Notes: a model not told the origin generated them from the letters alone. A stretch of DNA of 64,000 bases from Cristatella mucedo (GCA_009760855.2 WPIO01000028.1:1924001-1988000); one strand, 5' to 3'; shown: positions 47,226 through 59,774, counted from the stretch's first letter. Numbers and translations: made by a program.

Positions 47226-47470
47226 TAAGTTGGGACGTTAATATTATAGCAGGTCTGATGACCACTAAGTTAGAAAGATTCACAGTGAGGCGCCCGGAAC
47301 AATGTGCTAAGTGGCTCGAGATAATGCTAGGAATACCAAATCAGCTTGCACTCAGCTCGGAGTTCCCATCGGATGAGCTGTTCTCAGCACCCAGCCCGCT
47401 ACCTGCTTCGGCTCAGCCGTGCTTTTCTTTGGTTATTGCATAGTTCACGGATCTTGAAAACACCAATAAC
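47226..47470 (-). mobile_element. LINE family B 5' fragment
   Basis: The minus strand matches the 5' part of the LINE at 25905-26160, including 'tttggtattcctagcatt' and 'ttagtggtcatcag'. Confidence 0.7.
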
Positions 47471-47667
47471 ATTTAGGAATGCATTTGAATTAGGATAACA
47501 TAGTACGATAGGTACTCACCATCGCCACTAATATGCACTTTTCTAGCACACAACAGTCTCGCCTGATTTCTCAGCTGCCATGCAAATAACTTAAAATATG
47601 AAAAGCATTGCAGTTTTCAGAGTGCTATGCATATTTTATTTTCATGAAAATGTATAATTCTATTTTA

Positions 47668-47815
47668 TGCCGATCGGGTTTGGTCTACTGCTTAAGGTGC
47701 TTGCCCTGGCCGACGTTTAGTTTAGGTGATGGGCTCGAATCCCGAGGCATACATGAAGGGCCTGATTAAACATCAAGTTTTCTGGGGGGGCTGAACAAAT
47801 TTGTTATATTTATTT
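47668..47815 (+). mobile_element. tRNA-derived SINE, diverged
   Basis: Head TTTGGTCTACTGCTTAAGG, B-box-like GGGCTCGAATCCC, tail diverged (ATCAAGTTTTCTGGGGG). Confidence 0.7.
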
Positions 47816-48170
47816 CATTTACTTATGGGCGTGGCATTCCCAGCTATACTTTGGCTCGGATTGTTAACAGCACTCGCACATGTCAAGCTTTCAACTTCCT
47901 AGCTACACTTATTGCAGATGTTTGACACTTTGATAGCAGCAAAATATCTCAAATTGTCTAACAATTAAACCTACTTACTAGTAACGGAGAGTCATCGTGT
48001 TATCCTTAGTCTGGAAAGTGTAACCCTCAATTGGTTCTGCCTGCACGTCTCCGGTAGCAACTGCGTCCAAACCATGTGTCCTTTTTTAAAGTGGCCTTTC
48101 ACTAGGGGCTGTCATTAGATTCGCAATCAAGTCACATTACTTTTAATAGGATGATAATGTGAACATTCGG
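47816..48170. other. unassigned sequence
   Basis: No gene or repeat is recognised. Confidence 0.4.
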
Positions 48171-49118
48171 GCCTTTTTTGCTATATCCACGATAGTACAT
48201 GAATTTTCTGGGCTGGTTGGCTGGCTGTTTGTTCATGTGGTGTGCAGGAACATCGGACGACCGAATCAATGGCTTTTGTTGTGGAACTACTAGCTCCTGT
48301 GATTCCGGCATATGCAAAAAAACTTGATGGTTGTTGAAAAACTCTGCATTATCCCTTGTCGGTCATATTAAAAATTGACCCATCATGCCGTTTCTCACCG
48401 GCACACACTGTCTCTTAACTAAGCGGCCTGGCAAATTGAAGGTGTTGTCATAATTTTGGGTCCCTCCACTTTTGCACTGCAGCCTACCTATCCGAATTCA
48501 TTTCTAATTATGCAAGGAATTGTAAGACCTAATCTTTCAACAAAAGTCATTCAGCTGTGCCTGGAAATAATCTCACATTATTTCCTCTAATTTAAACGCT
48601 CCCAACACCTAAAAGTGACTTCTAAATTACATCAAGACATCCTCTGACTTGGAGACACTGAAAAAAAGCTAAAAACGCATTTGTTCCTTACAGCATGTCT
48701 AGGGTTCGTGTGAAGTGCTTATTTGTGTACTTAAACATGCTGACACTTTCAAAGCGATCGATATACTTACTTCAAAGCTCATGTAAAATCTAAAGAACAT
48801 AAAAAAGTAAAATAATTCCCAACCAGTGCTACGTCTAAACTTTGTACCGTCCACTTATCACAAAAGTATTTGCTTGGGCCCGGCAAATTGCCACTGTTAT
48901 AGGCATTGAATGTATTATAAGTTGAATTTAGCCTTGCAATAGTTGCAACAGGAACTCACTGCCATAGCTTGGAAGCCCCACCGGCAACACGAAATTTGAA
49001 TGGCTTGTGATGAAACGATGATGCGAAGTCCGGAGATGACGTTTTTCCATTGAGCTAAAAGTCAACCCGGAGCTTAGACGCTTCGGCGATTCTATAGTGG
49101 GCAATAGGTCAAATCAAG
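48171..49118. repeat. duplicated block, copy B, left part
   Basis: Similar to 33850-34835. Contains no shared open frame. Confidence 0.65.
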
Positions 49119-49124
49119 AACAAC

Positions 49125-49860
49125 AACAATAATAATAATAATTCACTTCATAAAGCGCCCTCAGAGAAATTAATCTCTCTCTAGGCGCTTTACATTTGCT
49201 GCAAAGTGAAATGCAATTGAATGGTAAGTAAAATCATGCTCGAAAAACAAACAAAATGAATAATACGGTTAGGGGTGACATGCACAGGGTTAGCATGCGA
49301 ATGTGGTTAGTGGCAGCATGCACAGTGTCAGCACACATAAGCACATCAAAGACGAATCACAGGGGCCCGCTAAATGCTGTCCTAAATAGGTGTGTTTTTA
49401 GGTTCCTTTTATATGTGGTCAGGTCGGGGGATGTTCTGACGCAGGTCGGGAGGGAGTTCCAGGCTGTGGGACCATACGAACTAAATGCATGGTCTCCAAA
49501 GGATTTAAGGTTTGTTCGAGGTAATTGTAGACTGTTGGATTCCGAAAAGCAGGTGGTACGATTCCTGGCCTGGTGGGGTAGTATATCTGAAAGAAAGACT
49601 GGAGCCATAGAATGAAGGGACCTAAAAGTGAGCGACAAAACCTTGAAGTCAATCCGTTGCTTGACTGGTAGCCAGTGCAGGTCGGCGAGAAGTGGAGTAA
49701 TGTGGCAACTGCGACGCTCACGACAGACAAGCCTAGCTACAGAGTTTTGCACCAGCTGCAATCGCCTGATCGCACATGCTGGTTGGCCAGTAAGCAGTGA
49801 GTTGCAAAAGTCGAGACGGGATGTCAAGAATGCATTGACCAACTTAGATGTGGTATCTTT
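49125..49860 (-). mobile_element. LINE family B, 5'-truncated, long open C-terminus
   Basis: On the minus strand about 170 codons stay open: SRLDFCNSLLTGQPACAIRR, HITPLLADLHWLPVKQRIDF, APVFLSDILPHQARNRTT, GPTAWNSLPTCVRTSPDLTT and LKTHLFRTAFSGPL. The 3' end has the family tail and an AAT-rich terminus (49125-49160). Possible short target duplication aacaac (49119-49124, 49861-49866). It is the best-preserved LINE B C-terminus in the window. Confidence 0.88.
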
Positions 49861-50390
49861 AACAACCATGGGCAATTGTAGATGCAGTAAGTGAAAGGCA
49901 GGCTGGGTAAACCTCCATTAGTCTTGCCTCTCCTCGAGATCAAGCTTACCTTGGCACACAGAGTTAGATTCACTAAGCCTGTCTGGAAGTCCTCTATTTG
50001 ATAGGAACAAAAAGTACTAGGAACGCTTTCAGAAGGTGATACAATTGCGGAAGTATCGGTATACTCACTTGGGATACTGGAATCACCCTCTAATTGATAT
50101 GACAATGAAAATGGGAACTTAACAGAGAAGTACACCTTTCAAAAAGAGGGTCAAGCAATTAGGTATTCAGTATCTGTGGGTGTGCACCCATCGGTTTTCA
50201 CCGTCGAATGAGCACTTGTAAACACCAGATATCGCATTAGCTGTGGATTTCTATGCAATGCCCACTCATTTGACTGCTTACCTTCAGCCTCTGAATCAAG
50301 TAGCCTGTTCTACGGTCGCTGCTGCACTGGTATTAGAATGTCAACCACTTCACTGTCCTTGCCCTGGACACTCTCACCGATAATCGGATA
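49861..50390. repeat. duplicated block, copy B, right part
   Basis: Matches 34850-34966 followed by 38951-39326 and 39476-39530, without the LINE, hAT or SINE found there. Confidence 0.7.
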
Positions 50391-50869
50391 ACAATGAATG
50401 ACCAAAGTGAAAAACTGTGGCCTGACTTTTCGAGGCGTTCTGGTCATCTTGACAAGTGGCTAGCCATCGTCTCTCAGCCACTTCTCACACAGTTGCACAT
50501 TCCCTGTGATTCTCATGAAACGCTTTGTCATCTGATAATCTCATTTTATTCACTCTTTCAGCCACTTTGTTATGCAACATTCTTGCTTTAGCAGGCCTGC
50601 ACTAGTGAGATATTTGATCGCTTGGGCATTCCCCATAGCCTGCATAACACTAACCATTTGGTGCTGATTTTCTAACAGTGAGTTGTAAAGCGCTTGAGGA
50701 GAGATGAAGTTCTTTTCGTCTCCTATAATGATGACCTATCCTAATTATTATGATTAACCACATTCGATGGCTGTCATTACTACTAGCTAACTCTTGGGTC
50801 TAAGTGACAAAAACTAAGGATTAAGTAGTTCATACATGTTGATATTCAAGCTGTCCACTGTCGAGTGCT
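50391..50869 (+). other. unassigned, with an L2-like tail
   Basis: The segment near 50680-50730 reads GTAAAGCGCTTGAGGAGAGA and then TTTTCGTCTCC. This resembles a diverged LINE or SINE 3' stem-loop. No gene is seen. Confidence 0.35.
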
Positions 50870-52285
50870 TGTCCCTGAGTAACAATGGTCTGCATCGCCT
50901 GCCAGCCTTTACGGTAGCTGAAAAAGTTGTTCCTCATCAGGAATGAGTTGTGCAATGACTTTCCTGCTCTGCTATTCACACTGACCTGCAGCCAGCTAGA
51001 GACCCAGCATCTCGATAGCACCTCTGTAGAAGCCGTGCCGGGCATCGTGAAGCTGCTGCTCTGGCTTGCCACTCTGTGCTCTCACAACAACGAGAATTAC
51101 TTTCGAACCATTTTGATGTGGTAGGGATCAGAGAACAAGGAGCCAGTGCTTCTAAGCCTCATGCATTTTCCCTGGAGGGTTCATGTCATATTTCAGGCGT
51201 CACCACATCGTCTTGATTTGACTGCCGAGAACGATTCCGACGGCAGCTGCTTGCCAGTGCCAGTGGCCGGAGGAGCAGGAGGCACTGCCCCTTCCGAGAT
51301 GCATCCACGTGTGCAGCAGCCAGCTGAGGTATTTGGATGCACAGGCCGTGGTGCAGAGCGAGCTCAACTTTTACGAACTGCTTCCTGCAGTGTTCGGCAA
51401 CTCAAGACTACGTGGTCTCAGTCTATCGCCGGTTAGAAGTGTGAGAGAACTGCATTACGCCCACGACTCCCCTTAGTGGTGGTGAGGCCTGCCGCTGCAG
51501 CAGCTGTATGAGCTAGCCGTTTGGCAGCTTCTGCAGTTCGGTCTTACCGAAAGTACTTTAGTTTAATGAGCCTTTCACAGATCCCAGTCTTCTTGAGATA
51601 AGTAATTACAATGGCAGGGGGGCCAGGCACTGCCAGGGCTGTGAGTTGACAGCTCAACAGGTGATGCACCCATCGACCAGCTAGCTGCTCTATGTGCTCT
51701 GTGGTCCATTAGTGCTCCTGTATTGTCTTCCTCTGAGCTCAATTCAATCAGACGTCAGATTCTGAATCGGTTTAATCAGCTACTATTGAAGCTCTGCCAT
51801 CCAGAAGCTGCTGGTAGCATGGAATGCAATGTTGGCCCTAAGAAAAATTGGTTCACACCACAGAGATGCACGGCGACACTGCTTTTAAATGCATTTGTTT
51901 CCGAGCAGAGAACCTTAGAAGGCTCTCTGCTCGGAAGCAAGTAAGTTCTCGCTTCGGACGCCCAGCAGCATTTCGACCTCTGGCACAGACGACGACGACA
52001 CAGAGGAGCTGAGCCTGTCGGATGCCACCACGAGCCGCAGCCACGGTGACCAGCAGAGCTCTCCCACCGGATCTAGCAAACGGCACCGACAGGTGGGCAC
52101 TAGCCACCGCCGAACAGCTGCTCAACTTCATGGGATTATTCTACGGTCTGGCGGCCGAGAGTTTCAGCCCTTTGCCGCCGGACGACCGGCAGAGAGCTTT
52201 CATAGTGGCATCGTACTCGACCGTGAAGGCCGTGGCCTCTGTGGGCAATGCAGCACTGCTCCTGCAGGTGCTAGCATCTGGCTAG
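50870..52285 (+). pseudogene. frameshifted copy of an unidentified conserved-looking gene
   Basis: Consecutive protein-like stretches appear in shifting frames without visible introns. Examples are LFLIRNELCNDFPALLFTL and VPGIVKLLLWLATLCSHNNE near 50930-51115, then SLMHFPWRVHVIFQASPHRL near 51155. CIHVCSSQLRYLDAQAVVQS lies near 51305, then LAALCALWSISAPVLSSSEL near 51685 and LLNFMGLFYGLAAESFSPLP near 52120. The stretches are not repeat-like and their composition fits an ordinary globular or helical-repeat protein. Stops and shifts occur near 50915, 51121, 51290, 51460, 51945 and 52100. The lack of introns suggests a processed retrocopy, but a decayed single-exon region cannot be excluded. I do not recognise the parent gene. 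Confidence 0.5.
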
Positions 52286-52555
52286 GGCTGCACCGGAAGT
52301 AGGTGCTGCGGTGGAGGCAGAGGCCTAACGCCCTAAGAAAAATTGGTTTTCACAAAAGAAATGTGAAGTTGTAATTATTAATAGTAAACATTTCCGGGTC
52401 TTAGCCTATGGGCAAGGAGACAGCAAATTACGACTCAGGTAATCGAATTGCCTCATTCAGCACACAATCCTTTATTGCCTGCTGCAAACAGGGTGGATGC
52501 TGCTAAGGCTCTTCTCCTGCTACATATGTGAATCTCCACGTGTGATGGGGCATGC
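52286..52555. other. unassigned sequence
   Basis: It contains a short repeat of 'ccctaagaaaaattggtt' also present at 51837. No gene is seen. Confidence 0.4.
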
Positions 52556-52648
<93 letters not shown>

Positions 52649-52660
52649 TGTGTGTGTGTC
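52556..52660 (+). repeat. (GT)n microsatellite
   Basis: About 100 bases of GT dinucleotide with two interruptions. Confidence 0.97.
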
Positions 52661-52704
52661 GGCTTGCCACAAGGGCATTCCTTTGTACTAATAACTAATA
52701 GGTA

Positions 52705-53110
52705 TTAGTGCAGACTGGTGGTGAGAACAGCTGGAACACACATGCACTTGTGATAGCTCAATCAGATACACCACGGTCGTTTATCTTGCAGACTGAAAAT
52801 GACAGAAGCTTTTATCTAAACAGGAGGTATCTCCAACAGATTGACACCGATCCAAGGGTCACTAAGAGAAAATCTACTGGCACTTCCCTACGTGTACCTA
52901 AACCTACAACTGCAGCTTATGATCAGTCCCAAAGTTTTGCCAATGAGATGCACATCTCTCAAGATTGAATGACAACAAGTTCTGACACGGTGGTACAGCC
53001 GGTCCGAAGGCAACATCTAAGAAAAGGAGACTGTTCCTATTTTGAGGGAAGTTGTAAGAGCAGACCTACCTGGGTGGAGTCACAACGACCGGGCCAATCC
53101 GGAGAGATCT
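52705..53110 (+). mobile_element. Ty3/gypsy-like pol 3' fragment
   Basis: HALVIAQSDTPRSFILQTEN followed by LNRRYLQQIDTDP resembles the end of gypsy integrase (a 'tDTPRSy.v.t..g...RRNRrhL' pattern). A diverged 'vvqPvRR' motif follows after a stop near 52968. No LTR could be delimited by eye. Confidence 0.45.
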
Positions 53111-53590
53111 AGCTCACCCTGCAATCCAAGGAAAGGGCACAACACTATTACCAATAAACGTGTTCGGTTCATCCTTGATGTTTCTTCTAATTACATGAGT
53201 TGACTCTGGGACCTTTTTTCTTATTCTTTTACTTTCTTATCTTAGCAATAAAAATAACTGGGAATGCATTTGAACTAAGATAGCAAAGTGGTTCTACTTA
53301 GCTTTGATAATAACAAATATGTAGGTTTCTAGCCATCGGCATAGATAACACCGTCTATAGGGTCTCAGACCTATCAGCCCGAAGCTATAAGCGTTCGTAT
53401 GTCCATAAGCATGTAACTTCTTGTAAGCTCCGGTAAAATACAGATCAGCTTGACTTGGGCCTAAGCTGTATCGATTGCTGCAGAGAATTTTCGAAAGAGC
53501 TTCCGTTTTTGGAAGAGAATTCTGAACTCACAAGATTGTAGCAATTGGTATCGGGAGGAGAAAAGTAAGGTGGGTTAAAGTAAAGCAGAT
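53111..53590. other. unassigned sequence
   Basis: The stretch 53230-53290 resembles LINE B 5' sequence near 47460-47510. Otherwise nothing is recognised. Confidence 0.3.
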
Positions 53591-54180
53591 GAGATCTAGC
53601 ATGAGCATGAGCTGCCTCATTAACTGTGGCACACAACTATGCAGCAGCTGCTGCTGTCTCTGCATTTGAAGCAGGTGACAAAACTGAAGATTCAGCAGCT
53701 CACCGACATGTAGACTGCATTGTCTTTTTGTGCCTCCGGCTGCTGTATTGCTTGTAGAGTCTTACTCAGACACAGCACGGACGCTTGCAATGAACAAAAC
53801 TTTCTTTTTATTTCTCAAGACCCTAAGGTGTATGAGAACTCGATGAATTACTGCAGAGACACATAACATACGTAGTGTCCAGATGCAGTGCTGCCTCTAG
53901 GGCTTCACTACGTGCAAGGCATATACTAAATGTCACGGCACCTTGCTACTTTTAACAGCAGAAGCTGCTCGCCCACACAACAACCGCAGGAGGGCCTTAG
54001 GCCACAAAGCTACATCTGTGAGCCGATTGCCCTAGTCAGCCGAGGGCTAGCTTGTGAGACTTGGTGCTGCTGCAAAGCCATTCACTAGTCAATGGTCGAG
54101 AAAATTATTGTTTTATAGCCCAGCCGACAAACGGAATGTAGAGCCTATAGATATACCGACAAAAAAGAAGAATCAAACCT
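53591..54180 (+). pseudogene. coiled-coil unit 3' UTR remnants
   Basis: Two diverged pieces (53640-53770 and 53960-54130) match the array's conserved 3' UTR: an Ala-rich pseudo-frame near 53640, then 'ggccacaaagctacatctgt'. No coding repeats remain. Confidence 0.5.
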
Positions 54181-54384
54181 GTCCAATATATACCTAAACT
54201 AACAATTTTGGCAGAGGCCTATTGGCCTAGGTACGCAAGACGTTCTGCCAATCAGCAACGGTGTGCAGCCCCAAAGCTAGATGTGATGTCGTGACAGCCC
54301 ATGATGCACTCAGGTCAAGGTGAAACCACCCCGCACACTGGCTGTGCAGAGGATTCAGCCAACACATGTAATGCAATGTGCCTC

Positions 54385-55080
54385 CATATGTAACTCCACA
54401 AAGTCATAAAGACCATGTGGCTTTTAGGAAAGAGAGTTTGTTATAGTGCACTGACAGCCTAAGCTGCTTTCTGTATGCATTTGCCAGCCAAAAGACTTTG
54501 TCTAACGCAGCAAAGATAAAGTAGGAAGCATAGCAGAGTCAGGAGAGCGGTTGAAGTAGTGAGTAGCATGGAAGTCGCATCTCAGGACAGATGAAAAAGA
54601 TGACCCTAAGTCGGCAGGAGAGTCGTTGCATAAGAACTGGGGGAAGCGAGTTCCACAGTCTAGGAACAGCAGAGCTAAAGCTTTTGTCGCCAACGGTCTT
54701 TAAGCTGAGGAATGGGACAGCTAAATTATTGTCCACAGAGGACCTGAGGGCGTGAACAGGCTGAAACTGATGCAGCAGTTCAGCTAGGTCCGAAGGAGCC
54801 AAACCGTGGCAGGCCTTGATGGTCAGCATAAGAACTCTGCTCTGTATCCATTGCTCAACCGGCATCCATCATAGTTCTTTTAGCAAAGGAGAAACGTGCT
54901 CAAACCTCTGGGACTTGAATAGCTTTGCAGCCATATTCATAGTCAGCTGCAGTGGCCTAGGTGCTTTCTTTGGCAGCCCAGCCAAAAGGGAATTAAAATA
55001 ATCAAGCCGAGACAAAACTAAAGAGCTAGTCAATTTTTTTATAAGCCGCCGTGGAAGACACCTACTGATCTTGAATATAG
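54385..55080 (-). mobile_element. LINE family A fragment
   Basis: The minus strand is collinear with the 3' part of 14330-15000: QSRVLMLTIKACHGLAPSDL, AELLHQFQPVHALRSSVDNN and GDKSFSSAVPRLWNSLPPVL. It shares the same 3' end ('gtaactccacaaagtcataa' on the plus strand). Confidence 0.85.
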
Positions 55081-55500
55081 CTTACGAGAGGCTGTACTCT
55101 GAGAGTCTCAGAGCGAACGACTCTAACTTGAGCACGGGGTGTTACCTGCTTACGAGAGGCCGTACTCAACTCTAAATAATCAGCCTTGGCGAAGCTGGAT
55201 CCACACAGTCAGTATACTATCGTTTGTACATGCCTAGAAGGCACGAGCAGTTGTCCATGTCACTTTCTACTGAGGCATCGATTCGGTGAATTGTTTTTGC
55301 AGGCTGCCGGGTAGGCTGTTGAAGCCCCTTAGGCGACGAAGCTGCATCAGGGAGCCGTGCATCTCAGACAGTCGTAGGCGAGCTCACCTTTTGAATGTCT
55401 CCTTCTGAAAAAGCCAAATAGTTTCCTGTTTCTCACATATTTCGGCGAGATCAACTAAAGCCAGTGACCATATTATAGTGTGCATGATACTGACTATCAG
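55081..55500 (+). pseudogene. isolated 3' UTR remnant of a coiled-coil unit
   Basis: 55300-55440 matches the shared 3' element ('taggcgacgaagctgcatc') with the poly(A) site altered (AAATAG). A local duplication of 'ttacgagaggc' lies near 55081-55160. No CDS. Confidence 0.5.
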
Positions 55501-55504
55501 TTTT

Positions 55505-55505
55505 T

Positions 55506-55536
<31 letters not shown>

Positions 55537-55600
55537 TCTTTTTCTATCTATCTATCTACATGTATATCTATCAATCTCTCTATCAATTTATATCTGCCTA
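55505..55600 (+). repeat. CT/CTAT microsatellite
   Basis: CT tract followed by CTAT and ATCT variants. Confidence 0.9.
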
Positions 55601-55699
55601 TATATCAATATGCCTCTGTGTGCCAATCCATCTATCAATATTTATGGCTATGTTTCTCTCACGACTGCTCTTTCCATCTCGTCATTTCGGTGCTTTCCA

Positions 55700-56250
55700 A
55701 TGGTACTTGGGTTTACTGTTACATCCAACACACCTTTGTTACATTTAGAAGGTTAGTTCATCTATCGAGCAGCCTAGCCTCTGTAAAGTAAATTGTAGAC
55801 CTTTACACGTGCTTAGATCATGGTACCACAGCCAGTACAGACGAAGTATGTGTGCTTCAGCATCTCGTCATATTTAAATCAGTATGTGCTAGACGACCCC
55901 ATACTGCCACATGCTAGCTGATTGTGAAGGATAATATTAAATTGTGGCTAATGCAGACATGTATCAACTTCAATGAAACCGAGCAGTTATTTTAGTTCTA
56001 AGACGCATGGACGGAAACATTCGTTTGCAAATTACTCAGGCTAACAGAAGCCTGCAGGATGACAGGGCCTCGGACTGCTTTGTTTCCTTACTTGCAATTG
56101 TCAATAATCAACCTCAAGCCGCAGTGTAATTCTTGAATTATCAGTAAAATAGCTTAATGATAAAATACAATTCGGTTTGTCGCCTTTTCGAATAATATCT
56201 AGTAGACAATGACCAGAGATTTTTGCTGGATGCTATTACCACATGACTCG
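55700..56250. other. type II upstream spacer
   Basis: Paralogous to 7110-7715 and 61200-61745. No gene is seen. Confidence 0.55.
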
Positions 56251-57700
56251 TGGTTCAAAAACAGCACCTCTGCCTATGCTGGCACTGAGGCTGCAATGAA
56301 CTAAGGATACCTTTGGTTCTTCCCACTCAATAGCTTAGCAATTTTTCTCAGTCTAGGGCCCTTTTTCTGCTCTAAGTAGATAAGAGCTCTCAAATTAGCC
56401 TTTCAAGTAGCTTTTAACGTATCTTGGACGAGGAGAAAAGGCGAGTTAGCTATACATTCAAGTTGCAGCCCACGACAATGATTCTGCACTTCTTAGGCTG
56501 AAGAAATTGTGAACCTACTCTGCAGGGCACCACCCAGTGATAGCATGCTGTCGTAACAGAGGTCTTGGTGTGCATTAGTGTGTGTCTGTGCTTGTATGCA
56601 CGAGTTTGCTAGTGAGCCGGCTTGCTCGTGATTGCCTGCAGGCATTCTTGTGTGTGTGTGTGTGTGTATCTTTGACCTGGCTCTGCACTCAACTCTAAAT
56701 ATTAAACTTTGGTGGAACCGCATACATGCAGTTAGTGTGCGTCAGTGTGGCTGCATGCATAGGAGATGCAAGCACATAGGCGTGTCATTTTCTGCTGACG
56801 GAATCCTATTGACGTGGCAGCATGCTTGTGCAGCAGGTAGTACTGAGGATTGGCAAAGCACGTGCATAATGTTTACCGTCTAACATACTAACGCTGTTTA
56901 GCAGGGGAACGCTAGCAAGTAAACGGTAATTTATGCTATAGAAATATTCTTTCACCAACCGCCTTGTAGGACTGGAAAAAGTGCTCCACCTGATTGGTAG
57001 GCTGACGGATAGAAAGAAGACGCTGGCTATGGCCGGGATGAACCTCACATGAAAAAAGCTGACACTGGCTGAAGAAAAGCAGAAGCCACATAACGATATA
57101 GTAAAGCTGACTGGCAAAAACTAGAGCTGGCTAAAGTAGCACTGAAGCTGGCTCACACAGACATAAAGCTGGGTGTAGAAAAGCTGGAGGTGGCTGACGA
57201 AAGAGAGCAGGTTGTAGAAAAAGTTCCGAAGCTGGATAAGGAAAAGGAGAAGTTGAATGAAGGAGGGCAGAAGTTGAATCAAATAATGCCATTGGGGCTT
57301 GAACAAATGCAGAATACGGCAAAAGAAAAGTAATGGTCGCCATGCGAAATTGCTGAGCTTTCTAATGAACAACACGTGACCTCTAGAAATCAGCCGAATC
57401 TGACTCACAACTTTGGCAAAGGAGCCCTGCGACGTCTACTGCTGCTAATAGTGCCACTGCAGCACATAAGGCAACTGAAGGGGTAGCAGCCGGCCGACAG
57501 TTGAACAGTAGAAGCGCCGTAAGCGACGAAGTCACTTCTGCGAGCCGTAAACCTCGAGTAGTTGTGGGCAAGCTCACCTTCGAAGGTCTCTATCCGCCAA
57601 AGCCAACAAAATCTCTTGAGAGCCTCAAACGTTTCTTTCTTGTTCGTCTTGGTCAGCTAAAGCAACTGACAAAACTCTAGTGCCAGTCGGCGAGAATTAC
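56251..57700 (+). pseudogene. type II unit, broken (57.0 kb)
   Basis: The TATA region is lost (CAAAAACA near 56256). The leader donor reads tag|ataagag instead of cag|gtaagag at 56377-56385. The acceptor gccttgtag ends at 56969. ATG at 57029 reads MAGMNLT, then a stop. Downstream repeats (LAEEKQKPHNDI, LKLAHTDIKLGVEKLEVADE and on) run in other frames to KLNQIMPLGLEQMQNTAKEK and a stop at 57331. The poly(A) hexamer is AACAAA. It preserves the ancestral type II C-terminus. Confidence 0.75.
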
Positions 57701-57900
57701 ATTTCAGGGCAACGTTAAAAAAACGCTAAAATGACCACGGTTGCGTTCGGAGTTGACGAGAAGCGAAGAAAAGGAATTATGATTTATATTTATATCTCCC
57801 GGCACGCTACCGTCAACTGTGGCTCTCCTAACGATCTCCCGAATGACAGCAGTGCAGGCACTGAATGCAGTGCCAGGAACAGTGACGCCGTGCAATATGG

Positions 57901-57936
<36 letters not shown>

Positions 57937-59770
57937 AATCACGGCTTATAGCTGTCGTCATCTTTCCTTTCCCGGGGAAGCATTTTCCTCTAGCATTATC
58001 CAATTCTGCTCCCGTTGAGCATCTTCTAATCGGGTTCTCCTGTCTCTTTTAAGAAATCTAAACTCTGCGAGCTGCATGAAATGTCATACCGGCGTCGGTA
58101 AGGTGGTGACGTACATAACAGAAACAATTATTATTGCCCTGTATATATTACCACTTCGACTTCTGCGTTTTGACATGCATTTCCCATACCTTCGCAAGGA
58201 CAAAAAGTCTCTAAAGATTCAGTACCGGAATTGATCAATCGTAAGTGAGATTGCCAAATGTGCAGCCTAAATACGATTCCCGATTGCACTACTATTTTCG
58301 AGATTGTATTGTTTATGCCTGCCTTTACATAATGAAAAATCGGTGGCTGCAGTAAATCGTGATGCTGCAGGTATGAGTACTTACCAAATACAATTCCGCG
58401 TCGAGCAAGTAAGATCTTGCAACATGTTTTACTCGAGGTCAATTGGCCTATACCACAGAGCGGCCGAGACAAATGCTCATACGCCAGCGGGCACAGACTT
58501 CTAAGCTTGTTTTAAGTATTTTTAATTTATCAGCTTTTTTCGAAACTGATAATCAGCTAGAAAATAATAAGCCAACTACAAAATAACAGCTCGCAGAAAG
58601 AAGAGGCAAATACCACGAAGCAATTGGGTAAGTAAAGCTGAACCCTAAATTCACGTAGGCAGAGAGAAAAGTGAAATTTGAGCTCCTCATGGCTCGTTTC
58701 TTATCGAAACCCTAGACATTTGCACGCAGTTTTAAAGTTCTTGGCCACGCGTTGGTCATGGTTTATCGTGAAAAGTTTCAACAGAATACAAAAATGCACG
58801 TAGTTTAATTTACATCAAAATTGATAACAACTGCCCTTGTAACATGAATCTGCAAGCATTAAATTAACAGCAACATGAAAAAATTAAATGAACCGCAATA
58901 AGTGGATTGCAGTGACCAGTGTCGCCCTAGGTGGCATTCTGCGATAAACTAATATAGGCTTGTCACGGTTGGATTTTGACAAAATGAGCTGAAGCGACCA
59001 AGTTATAGCTCATTTTAAACCAATTAAGCTTGCCTTAGTCATTTGAAGTTATTATCAAGAAACGTTTGCCTTGTCGATTTGAGTTAATTTCTATCAAAAA
59101 CCATTCCAGTCTTTAGCTGTTGACTTGATATCAGCGTTCTTTATCACGTAATCCATTTTACGTCCGAAGGCAATCGGAGAAAGTGACCTGCTGCGATCTG
59201 CAATCTTCTTAGAGGGCAACGGCTGAAAGGAGACGACGCATCTGCATGCATCTGTTCATTTATGCTTCTATCCAATGCAAGATGCATAAGGACATGATGT
59301 CTGTCACGCTACAAGAACAGCTGTCGGGTTTTGTCAACTTTACCACAATGCTGACAATGTTTTCTTGGCGGCAAGACTTGAAAAGACACTACAAAGTGTG
59401 CCAGCTGGGTATTTACTGTTCTCGCTGGTAAGCTAGTCATATTTTATCTTTCGCCCTATATAAGTGCATATATACATGCTATTAAAAAATAACTTTTAGT
59501 CGTCAATCCATTTACTAAAACGAGTAAAGTACCGTACAGAATTACTTATTTAACGCCCAGTCCTCTAATCAAGACGCCTTGGCAGCATACATTTCCACGC
59601 CAATCAAAAGATGGAAATTTCCAAGAGCCTCTGAACTTGCATGGCTATAGTCCACCTAAAATGTTCAGATAGAAAGATCAGTTTATAAATTAATAGAGAA
59701 CCAAGTGTGTATATAAAACTGATATTCCTAAACCTTAACACTTACCTAACCGGCGATATTCACTCTTAGT
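57701..59770. other. type II 3' flank spacer
   Basis: No gene is supported. It is paralogous to 4401-6930. A (GA)n tract lies at 57905-57934. Confidence 0.55.
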
Positions 59771-59774
59771 TTCT

